From the NCBI GenBank assembly GCA_040385105.1, contig JAZKHY010000047.1, forward strand, positions 1 to 64,000: 64,000 nucleotides of DNA, given 5' to 3'. Under the pieces are notes generated by a model. That model did no database searches. It was not told where the DNA came from and saw only the letters and a list, made by a program, of their open reading frames with translations. The position numbers and the translations under genes are program-made. This stretch comes from JACMQX01 sp040385105 (GTDB lineage: Bacteria > Pseudomonadota > Gammaproteobacteria > Burkholderiales > Burkholderiaceae_C). The first letter of the stretch is position 1. Every line of letters starts with the position of its first letter. Shown here in pieces: positions 19,280 to 25,682 of the stretch.

Positions 19280-19708
19280 TTGCCGCAGGAACCTGCCAGG
19301 GCGCGGTTCCAGCCAGCCCGATCCGATGCTCGGGAAAATATTCCCGCGATAGGGTCTGCATACCTGTCACCATGGGCCTCCACCCAACCGCCAACGAAAG
19401 CTCATATCGACATCTATATCTGGTGCGCCATCGGCGCAGCCCTTGCCTGGCTTGCGGGCACGATGAAGGGCGAAGCCACGCGCACGACGCGGATCGAGGA
19501 TGTGCTGGTGGGGGTGTTTGGCGCGTTCATTGGCGCAGAGTTCGTCTCCGGCATGCTGCGTGCCAAGGGCACGGCGGACTTCGGGTTTGGCGCCAAGTTC
19601 GGGCTTGCGGTTGCCGGCGCGGTGGTGGTGCTGGGCTTGCTGATGATGATGCGCCGCTCGGTCGGGCCGCTGCGTTCGGGCAAGAAGCGGGCAGAGCGGG
19701 ACTACTGA
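19280..19708 (+). CDS. Small membrane protein, GlsB/YeaQ-like; start unresolved
   Basis: The recognisable protein begins near 19406 with IDIYIWCAIGAALAWLAGTM. A Gly-rich helix (DVLVGVFGAFIGAEFVSGML) and a third helix (FGLAVAGAVVVLGLLMMMRR) follow before a basic tail. Three membrane helices with Gly spacing resemble the transglycosylase-associated GlsB/YeaQ/YmgE family. No ATG or GTG occurs in this frame before the first helix: only TTG 19280 and CTG 19364 are available, while an ATG at 19372 opens the +1 frame. Either a rare start is used or a frameshift has removed the start. Coordinates give the longest possibility. Confidence 0.5.
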   Translation: MPQEPARARFQPARSDARENIPAIGSAYLSPWASTQPPTKAHIDIYIWCAIGAALAWLAGTMKGEATRTTRIEDVLVGVFGAFIGAEFVSGMLRAKGTADFGFGAKFGLAVAGAVVVLGLLMMMRRSVGPLRSGKKRAERDY

Positions 19709-19745
19709 GCGCAGCGGGCCTCGCGTGGCGCACATGTGCCACTGC

Positions 19746-19764
19746 GTTTCACCGTTCGTTTCAC
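19746..19764 (+). promoter_or_regulatory. Candidate activator-binding site (direct repeat) upstream of the Bug receptor operon
   Basis: Direct repeat GTTTCAC-CGTTC-GTTTCAC. The two half-sites are 12 bp apart start to start. Nearly the same 19-mer occurs on the minus strand at 25631-25649 upstream of the CaiB operon. Its centre is about 117 bp before the predicted sigma-54 start site, a normal position for an enhancer site. The likely binder is the PrpR-type activator at 25683. Confidence 0.6.
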
Positions 19765-19845
19765 CCGTTGCACAGCCACACCGGCGGTACAACGCCTGCG
19801 AAAAATTTCTGTTTCAAAACATGGGGTTAGCCGCAGTCCATGCCG

Positions 19846-19861
19846 TGGCATGAAGCGTGCA
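19846..19861 (+). promoter_or_regulatory. Predicted sigma-54 (-24/-12) promoter of the Bug receptor/CoA-ligase operon
   Basis: TGGCATGAAGCGTGCA matches the consensus TGGCACG-N4-TTGCA except at two positions, with exact GG-N10-GC spacing. The predicted start site is near 19872, leaving a leader of about 39 bases before ATG 19911. A similar element (TGGCATGCGGATTGCT) precedes the CaiB gene. Confidence 0.65.
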
Positions 19862-19910
19862 TTATGTTCGGGCGATTTCAAATTCCCCAGAACATACGGA
19901 GACAGACACC

Positions 19911-20876
19911 ATGAAATTCCTGAAGCACCTTGTGGCCAGTGCGCTGGTTGTTGCCTGCGGCGTTGCCGCTGCCCAGACCTGGCCCACCAAGCCGGTTCGC
20001 ATCGTCGTTGGCTATGGCGCCGGCGGCCCGGGCGACATCATTGCACGCGCGCTGGGGACCAAGCTCAGCGCGGCCTGGGGCCAGCCCGTGGTGGTGGACA
20101 ACAAGCCCGGCGCCAACGAGATTGTTGCCGCGCTTGACGTGACCAAGCAGCCGGCAGACGGCCACACCCTGATCATGGGCACCGATGCGCTGTACTCGTT
20201 CAACAAGCTGCTGCGCAGCAAGCCGGGCTACGACGCCGAGAAGGACTTTGCGCCGATAACCCGCGTGGGCCAGTCGCCTCTGGGCGTCTTCGTGCGGCCG
20301 GACTTCCCGGCCAAGGACATGAAGGAGTTCATCGCCTATGTGAAGGCGAATCCCGGCAAGCTCAACTATGCGTCCACCGGCGTCGGCGGCATTGTCCACC
20401 TGGCCGTGTCGTGGATGAGCAAGCTGTACGGGCTGGACATGGTGCAGACGCCTTACAACGCCGTGCCGCTGCTGATGCAGGACCTGAGCTCTGGCCGCAC
20501 CGACATGACGATGCTGGCCGCCGGCCCGCTGATGCCGTTTGTGAACTCCGGCAAGCTGCGTGCGCTGGCTGTGGCGGGCCCTTCGCGCGTGGCCATCGCG
20601 CCCAATGTGCCGACGTTTGCCGAATCCGGCTACCCCGAGTACGAGTCGTTCTTCTACATGGCACTCGCGGCCCCGGCCGGCACGCCGCCTGCGGTGGTGA
20701 GCAAGATTTCGGCTGACGTGGTGGCCGCGCTCAAGACCGAGGACATGCTCAAGGCGTTGACCAACGTGGGCTTTGCGCCGGTGGGCGAGACGCCCGCGCA
20801 GTTCACCGCCTTCCTGGCTACGGACCGCGCCAATGCGGCCAAACGTGTCGAGGCCGCCGGCGTCAAGATGGAGTGA
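19911..20876 (+). CDS. Bug/TctC-family tricarboxylate-type periplasmic binding protein
   Basis: 321 residues from ATG 19911. The signal peptide ends at VACGVAAAQ; the family signature TWPTKPVRIVVGYGAGGPGD follows, with VVVDNKPGANEIVAALDVTK. Members bind carboxylates (citrate and other di- or tricarboxylates, nicotinate and so on), usually for TctAB permeases. None is encoded here, so it may share a permease elsewhere or act as a sensor. It is the first gene of a three-gene operon with an acyl-CoA ligase (10-bp gap) and a citryl-CoA-lyase-like gene. It lies behind a predicted sigma-54 promoter. Confidence 0.92.
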   Translation: MKFLKHLVASALVVACGVAAAQTWPTKPVRIVVGYGAGGPGDIIARALGTKLSAAWGQPVVVDNKPGANEIVAALDVTKQPADGHTLIMGTDALYSFNKLLRSKPGYDAEKDFAPITRVGQSPLGVFVRPDFPAKDMKEFIAYVKANPGKLNYASTGVGGIVHLAVSWMSKLYGLDMVQTPYNAVPLLMQDLSSGRTDMTMLAAGPLMPFVNSGKLRALAVAGPSRVAIAPNVPTFAESGYPEYESFFYMALAAPAGTPPAVVSKISADVVAALKTEDMLKALTNVGFAPVGETPAQFTAFLATDRANAAKRVEAAGVKME

Positions 20877-20886
20877 TGCCCGCTTT

Positions 20887-22581
20887 ATGAAACTCTCTGA
20901 CTTCGACGTACGCCACGCCACGCTCGACGAGGTGTTGATCGACAAGACGCAGCGCCTCGGCTCCAAGGTATTCCTCAACAACCTGGCCGACGGCCGCCAG
21001 TTCAGCTATGCGCAGCTGGACGAAGGCACGCTGCGCATCGGCAACGGCCTGCTGTCCGCCGGTGTGCCGTTTGGCGGGCATGTGGGCGTGCTGATGGAAA
21101 ACTGCCCCGAGCAGCTGCTGGCGATGTGGGGCGTGTGCCGTGCCGGCATGGTGACGGTACCGGTCAACAGCGGCGCCAAGGGGCAGTTGCTGACCCACTT
21201 TCTTGGCCATTCCGATTGTGTGGCCGTGATCGTCGAGCGCGGCTTTCTCGACAGGGTGATGGAGGTCGCGCCCGGCCTGCCAAAGCTTGCGCGCATATTT
21301 GTGGCGGACATCGAGCGTGCGGACGGCGTCGTGGTGGCCGAGGCGCCCGCGCCTGAAGGCACCTGGCCCTTGCCCGCGCATGCGACGCTGGGCAGCTTTG
21401 CAGATTTGCAGGCGGCACCCGCGGCCCCGCTGGCCCGCAGGCCGAAGTTCAGTGACACGGCTTTGCTGATGTTCACCTCGGGCACGACCGGCCCGTCCAA
21501 AGCCAACATCTTCTGCCAGGCACAGCTCATCTACTACGGCACCGACGTGGGCGAGCACCACGAGTACACGCCTGAAGACACGGCCTATGTCTACCTGCCG
21601 CTGTTCCATGGCAATGCTTTCCTGGGCAGCACCATGGGCAGCTTCATGGCCGACGGCTCCATCGCACTGGCCACGCGCTTTTCCAGCACGCGGTTCTGGA
21701 GCGACGTGCGCAAGAGCGGCGCGACCATCTTCAACTGCCTGTCCAGTATCGTCAACTACCTGTGGAATGCGCCGCCGTCGGAGAACGACCGTGGCCACAA
21801 GGTCACCCGCGTGCACCTGGCGCCGGTGCCCGGATTTGCGCTGGAGTTCGAGCAACGCTTTGGCGTGCGCATCCTGAGCGCCTATGCGCTGACGGACTTC
21901 GGCATGGGCACCTACTACAACTTCAACAGCCGGCGCGACAAGCTCGGCTCCGTCGGCCTGCCGCGTGCCAATGTGGAACTGCGGGTGGTGGACGATGACG
22001 ACATCGACATGCCGCCGGGCAAGCCGGGCGAGATCATCCTGCGGCACAAGCTGCCCTGGTGCTCGACGCTCGGCTATTACAACGCGCCGGCCGCCACCCT
22101 GGCCAGCCGCCGCAACATGTGGTTCCACACCGGTGACCGCGGCGTGATCGACGAAGACGGCTACGTCTGGTTCACCGACCGGCTGAAAGACGCGATCCGC
22201 CGCCGGGGCGAGAACATCTCGTCCTACGAGGTGGAGGAGGCCATCCGCTCGCATGCCGATGTGGAGGACGTAGCCGTTTACCCGGTGAAGGCCGACACCA
22301 GCGAGGACGAAGTGGCCGTGTCGGTCATCCTCAAGGCCGGTGCGGCGCTTGACGAAGAGGGCCTGGTGCGCCACTGCAACCGCAACCTCGCCTACTTCAT
22401 GGTGCCGCGCTTTGTGGACATCGTTACTGAATTCCCGCGCACACCCAACTCCAAGATAGAGAAGCACAAGCTGCGCGCCAGGGCCGAGGCCGACCTTGCC
22501 GCACTGTGGGACCGCGAGCGCGCAGGCATCGTCGTCACCCGCGAAGGCATCACGGTGCGCCAGCCCGCAGCCGCGAAGTAA
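20887..22581 (+). CDS. AMP-forming acyl-CoA synthetase (CaiC-like)
   Basis: 564 residues from ATG 20887. The adenylation motifs are LLMFTSGTTGPSKANIFCQA (P-loop), YALTDFGMGTYYNF, and GDRGVIDEDGYVWFTDRLKD with the hinge and RRRGENISSYEVEEA. The catalytic Lys is in FPRTPNSKIEKHKLR. It activates a carboxylic acid with ATP and CoA. Carnitine/crotonobetaine-CoA-ligase-like relatives accept polar acids. Its position between a carboxylate receptor and a citryl-CoA-lyase-like gene suggests that it activates the imported acid. The substrate is not identified. Confidence 0.9.
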   Translation: MKLSDFDVRHATLDEVLIDKTQRLGSKVFLNNLADGRQFSYAQLDEGTLRIGNGLLSAGVPFGGHVGVLMENCPEQLLAMWGVCRAGMVTVPVNSGAKGQLLTHFLGHSDCVAVIVERGFLDRVMEVAPGLPKLARIFVADIERADGVVVAEAPAPEGTWPLPAHATLGSFADLQAAPAAPLARRPKFSDTALLMFTSGTTGPSKANIFCQAQLIYYGTDVGEHHEYTPEDTAYVYLPLFHGNAFLGSTMGSFMADGSIALATRFSSTRFWSDVRKSGATIFNCLSSIVNYLWNAPPSENDRGHKVTRVHLAPVPGFALEFEQRFGVRILSAYALTDFGMGTYYNFNSRRDKLGSVGLPRANVELRVVDDDDIDMPPGKPGEIILRHKLPWCSTLGYYNAPAATLASRRNMWFHTGDRGVIDEDGYVWFTDRLKDAIRRRGENISSYEVEEAIRSHADVEDVAVYPVKADTSEDEVAVSVILKAGAALDEEGLVRHCNRNLAYFMVPRFVDIVTEFPRTPNSKIEKHKLRARAEADLAALWDRERAGIVVTREGITVRQPAAAK

Positions 22582-22607
22582 CACCTGACCGCCTACGAAA
22601 GAAACCC

Positions 22608-23369
22608 ATGAAACACAAGAGCGTTCCCACCACCGGCATCTCGCGCTACGAGCCCGACAAGATCTTCGTGCGCGGTGCCAACCTGGTCGATGACCTGATG
22701 GGCCAGCTGACTTTCACTGAAATGATCCTGTTCCACCTGAACGGCAAGAAGCCCACGCCGCTGCAGACCAGGGTGCTGGATGCGGTGCTGGTGACGACGA
22801 TGGAGCACGGCTTCACGCCCAGCGCCATTTCCACACGGCTGATCTTCCACTCGGCGCCCGAGGCCCTGCAGGCCGCCGTAGCCGCCGGCATCATGGGCGC
22901 GGGCAGCACCTACCTGGGCACGATGGAAGGCTGCTCTGCCTTGCTGGCTGAAATTGTCGATGCACCCGAGGGCATGCAGGCGCGTGCCGAGGCCATTGCG
23001 AAGCGCTTCAAGGACTCCAGCCAGTTCATCCCTGGCCTGGGCCATCCGTTCCACAAGCCGGATGACCCGCGCGCGCCCAAGCTCATCGAGATTGCCGAGC
23101 AGGCGGGCGCCAAGGGCACCTACATCGCCGCGCTGAAGGAGCTGTCCACCGCCGCCAACAAGGCCTACCCCAAGTACCTCACCACCAACGCCACCGGCGC
23201 CATTGCCGCCATCCTGCTGGAGATAGGCATCGAGCCGGCCATCATGCGCGGCATCGCCGTCATCAGCCGGGCAGCCGGCCTGGTGGGGCACATTGCCGAA
23301 GAAATCAAGCGCCCCTCAGGCCGCTATATCTACGACATGGTGGATCACGGGATTGCTTACGAGGAATGA
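22608..23369 (+). CDS. Citryl-CoA lyase / short citrate-synthase-family protein
   Basis: 253 residues, much shorter than citrate synthase (about 430). Family features include GAGSTYLGTMEGCSALLAEI, the active-site-type FIPGLGHPFHKPDDPRAPKL with His and DPR, and AIAAILLEIGIEPAIMRGIA. Such short homologues are described as citryl-CoA lyases, which cleave a citryl-CoA-type ester to acetyl-CoA and a keto acid. It follows the CoA ligase by 26 bp. Its stop overlaps the convergent HMG-CoA-lyase gene by 13 bp, so antisense interference at the 3' ends is possible. Confidence 0.85.
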   Translation: MKHKSVPTTGISRYEPDKIFVRGANLVDDLMGQLTFTEMILFHLNGKKPTPLQTRVLDAVLVTTMEHGFTPSAISTRLIFHSAPEALQAAVAAGIMGAGSTYLGTMEGCSALLAEIVDAPEGMQARAEAIAKRFKDSSQFIPGLGHPFHKPDDPRAPKLIEIAEQAGAKGTYIAALKELSTAANKAYPKYLTTNATGAIAAILLEIGIEPAIMRGIAVISRAAGLVGHIAEEIKRPSGRYIYDMVDHGIAYEE

Positions 23370-24277
23370 GCCACAGGCTTCCTGCGGCGGTGCCAGCCCA
23401 TGCTGCGCCCGCCCAGGGGTCGCTGCAGCTGCGATTCCGCAAACTCCACGGCAAGGCGCAGGCCTTCGAAGTCGATGCCGGTGTGCAGGCCTGACTGCCG
23501 GGCCAGCAGCACCAGGTCCTCAGTAGCCACATTTCCCGCGGCCCCCGGCGCAAAGGGGCAGCCCCCGATCCCGCCCGCGCTCGCATCGAAACGCCGCACG
23601 CCGGCCTCTATCGCAGCCCAGGCATCAGCCACCCCGAAACCGCGCGTGTCATGAAAATGCACGGCCGTCTGCCCGAGCGGCACCGTACCGGCAAGGTCGC
23701 GCAGCAGCCGCGTCACCTGCCCGGGAGCAGCCGCGCCAATGGTGTCGGCGACAACAATCTCCTGCGCGCCCGCAGCCAGCATGCGTTCGCACAGCGCCGC
23801 CACCAGGCGTGACGCCACCAGCCCTTCAAACGGGCATTCCCAGGCCACCGCGATGTAGGCACGCGTTGCAAGGCCCGCATGCCGGGCGGCCCGCACGGTT
23901 TCCTCGCACACGGCGGTGGCCGTTGCCAGGCTCATGTTGATGTTGCGCTGGTTCATGGTCTCGGTGGCCGACAGCACTACTGCCACTTCACGCGCGCCGG
24001 CGGCCTGCGCCCGTGCCAGGCCCTTGAGGTTGGGTACCAGCACCGAGGCGCGCAGCTGAGGCGCAATCCGCTGCACGCCGGCCAGCACTTCGGCGGCATC
24101 GGCCATCTGCGGCACAGCAACAGGGGAGACGAAGCTCGTGACCTCCACGCTGCCGAGCCCGGCTGCAACCAGCAGGCGCACCAGCTCGACCTTGGCCTCT
24201 GCGGGCACATGGACGGCCTGGTTCTGCAGCCCGTCGCGCGGGGATACATCAGTGATGATGAGGGAGTCGGTGGTCAT
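23357..24277 (-). CDS. Hydroxymethylglutaryl-CoA lyase family protein
   Basis: 306 residues. The TIM-barrel aldolase motifs of HMG-CoA lyase are intact: ITDVSPRDGLQNQ (metal Asp and catalytic Arg), SFVSPVAVPQMADA, VHFHDTRGFGVADAWAAIEA (two metal His), and the Cys loop GGIGGCPFAPGAAGNVATED. It cleaves 3-hydroxy-3-methylglutaryl-CoA or a close analogue to acetyl-CoA plus a keto acid. It is translationally coupled (4-bp ATGA overlap) to the CaiB CoA-transferase upstream, a pairing that supplies its CoA ester. Related substrates such as citramalyl-like esters cannot be excluded. Confidence 0.92.
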   Translation of the reverse strand: MTTDSLIITDVSPRDGLQNQAVHVPAEAKVELVRLLVAAGLGSVEVTSFVSPVAVPQMADAAEVLAGVQRIAPQLRASVLVPNLKGLARAQAAGAREVAVVLSATETMNQRNINMSLATATAVCEETVRAARHAGLATRAYIAVAWECPFEGLVASRLVAALCERMLAAGAQEIVVADTIGAAAPGQVTRLLRDLAGTVPLGQTAVHFHDTRGFGVADAWAAIEAGVRRFDASAGGIGGCPFAPGAAGNVATEDLVLLARQSGLHTGIDFEGLRLAVEFAESQLQRPLGGRSMGWHRRRKPVAHSS

Positions 24278-25479
24278 GCCAGCGCCTTGGCGGACCGCAA
24301 CTGCGCAATCCGCTCGGGGGAATACTTCAGCAGCCCGGCCAGCACGCTGTCTGACTGCGCGCCCAGCAGCGGTGGCGCAGTGAAGCGGTCCGGCGTGCCG
24401 GCGCAGTCCGAGAGCTTGACCGGGTTGCCGGGCATGCGCACGCTGCCACCTGAAGGCAGGGGGACCTCCACCACCATGTCGCGCGCCTGCACCTGCGGGT
24501 CGTTCAGCGCCTGGGCAAAGTCATTCACGGGGCCGCAGGGCACGCGCGCCGCGCGCAGGATGCGCAGCCACTCTGCCGTCGGCTTGTGGCTGAAGGCCTC
24601 GCCAACGATCGCATCAATTTTTTCCTTGGCCGCCAGCCGCGCGGGCTGCTTGAGGTACTCGGGCTTGTGCAGCTCGGGGTGGTCGAGCACGCCCAGGAAG
24701 CGCTCGTAGAACGCATCGCCTATGCAGGCGACGATGATGTAGCCGTCCTGCGTCGGGTAGGTGTTGTACGGCACATGGACGAAATGCTCGTTGCCGATGC
24801 GCTCCGGCAGGTGGCCCGACATCAGGTGCATCGTGGCCATGTAGTTGAGCAGCGAGACCTGCACGTCCAGCATTGAAATGTCCACATGCTGGCCCTTGCC
24901 GGTGACTTCCCGCCCGGCCAGCGCCGCCAGCACGCCGATGGCGCCGAACACGCCACCGCCCAGGTCGCCGATCGGTATGCCGGAGCGCATCGGCACGCCG
25001 CCGCGCTGGCCGCTGATGCTCATGCCGCCGCCCATGGCCTGCACCACCTGGTCGAAGGCCGGGCGGTCGGTGTCGGGGCCGGTCTCGCCGAAGCCCGTGA
25101 CCGAGCAGGTGATGATGCGCGGGTTGATTTTTTCCAGGGTGGCATGGTCGATCAGCAGCCGCCGGGTCACGCCCACGGCAAAGTTGTCGAAGACGATGTC
25201 GGCCTGGCGCACAAGGTCATAGAAGACTTCGCGGCCGGCGTCGCTCTTGAGGTCCAGGCTCACGCTCTCCTTGCCTCGGTTGAGCGTCAGGTAGTACGCG
25301 CCCATGCCCTCGCGTGAATAGTCGGTATCGCCGCGCAGCAGTTCGCGCGTGCCTTCGCCGCGGCCGGGCGGCTCGACCTTGATGGTGCGGGCGCCCAGGT
25401 CGGTGAGGATCATGGTGCCGTAGGGACCCGACAGCATGTGCGTCAGGTCGAGGATGACTTTTCCCTGGAGCGGTTTCAT
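24274..25479 (-). CDS. CaiB/BaiF-family CoA-transferase
   Basis: 401 residues from ATG 25479. The upstream ATG at 25530 overlaps the predicted sigma-54 promoter and is rejected. Class III CoA-transferase features: VILDLTHMLSGPYGTMILTD, AYYLTLNRGKESVSLDL, TCSVTGFGETGPD, the catalytic-Asp region GIPIGDLGGGVFGAIGVLAA, and VPCGPVNDFAQALNDPQV. It moves CoA from an acyl-CoA donor to a free acid and likely activates the substrate for the HMG-CoA-lyase encoded next. The leader is about 24 bases from the predicted promoter at 25514-25529. Confidence 0.92.
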   Translation of the reverse strand: MKPLQGKVILDLTHMLSGPYGTMILTDLGARTIKVEPPGRGEGTRELLRGDTDYSREGMGAYYLTLNRGKESVSLDLKSDAGREVFYDLVRQADIVFDNFAVGVTRRLLIDHATLEKINPRIITCSVTGFGETGPDTDRPAFDQVVQAMGGGMSISGQRGGVPMRSGIPIGDLGGGVFGAIGVLAALAGREVTGKGQHVDISMLDVQVSLLNYMATMHLMSGHLPERIGNEHFVHVPYNTYPTQDGYIIVACIGDAFYERFLGVLDHPELHKPEYLKQPARLAAKEKIDAIVGEAFSHKPTAEWLRILRAARVPCGPVNDFAQALNDPQVQARDMVVEVPLPSGGSVRMPGNPVKLSDCAGTPDRFTAPPLLGAQSDSVLAGLLKYSPERIAQLRSAKALA

Positions 25480-25513
25480 CGGGTCCGTTTGAGTGGTGGT
25501 TGCTGAAACATTC

Positions 25514-25529
25514 AGCAATCCGCATGCCA
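25514..25529 (-). promoter_or_regulatory. Predicted sigma-54 (-24/-12) promoter of the CaiB/HMG-CoA lyase operon
   Basis: On the minus strand TGGCATGCGGATTGCT matches TGGCACG-N4-TTGCW at all but one position, with GG-N10-GC spacing. The predicted start is near 25503, 24 bases before ATG 25479. The divergent gene at 25683 encodes a sigma-54 activator, which is strong support. Confidence 0.78.
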
Positions 25530-25630
25530 TCGGCCCGTTTTTGCACTTTCACCAGAAAGTCCAGCTAAAACAAGGACTTATGAGAGGACGCCAACGCAGG
25601 CACAATTCAGGAACTGTTTCACCCGCGCCC

Positions 25631-25649
25631 ATGAAACGCCCGGTGAAAC
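25631..25649 (-). promoter_or_regulatory. Candidate activator-binding site (direct repeat) upstream of the CaiB operon
   Basis: On the minus strand GTTTCAC-CGGGC-GTTTCAT, almost the same as the site at 19746-19764 (14 of the first 16 bases identical). Its centre is about 137 bp before the predicted CaiB start site and 43 bp before the regulator's own start codon, so it could also serve autoregulation. An inverted copy of the half-site (GTTTCA on the plus strand) lies at 25616-25621. Confidence 0.6.
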
Positions 25650-25682
25650 CCCTGCCTGACACCGACCCCGAGGAAAAGCACC

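Noticed and set aside
25480..25530. Upstream ATG 25530 as the CaiB start
   Set aside because: It lies inside the predicted sigma-54 promoter, so it would not be in the mRNA.
25531..25545. Plus-strand sigma-54-like GGCCCGTTTTTGC for the PrpR-type gene
   Set aside because: Only nine bases separate GG and GC where ten are required, and the -24 element is poor.
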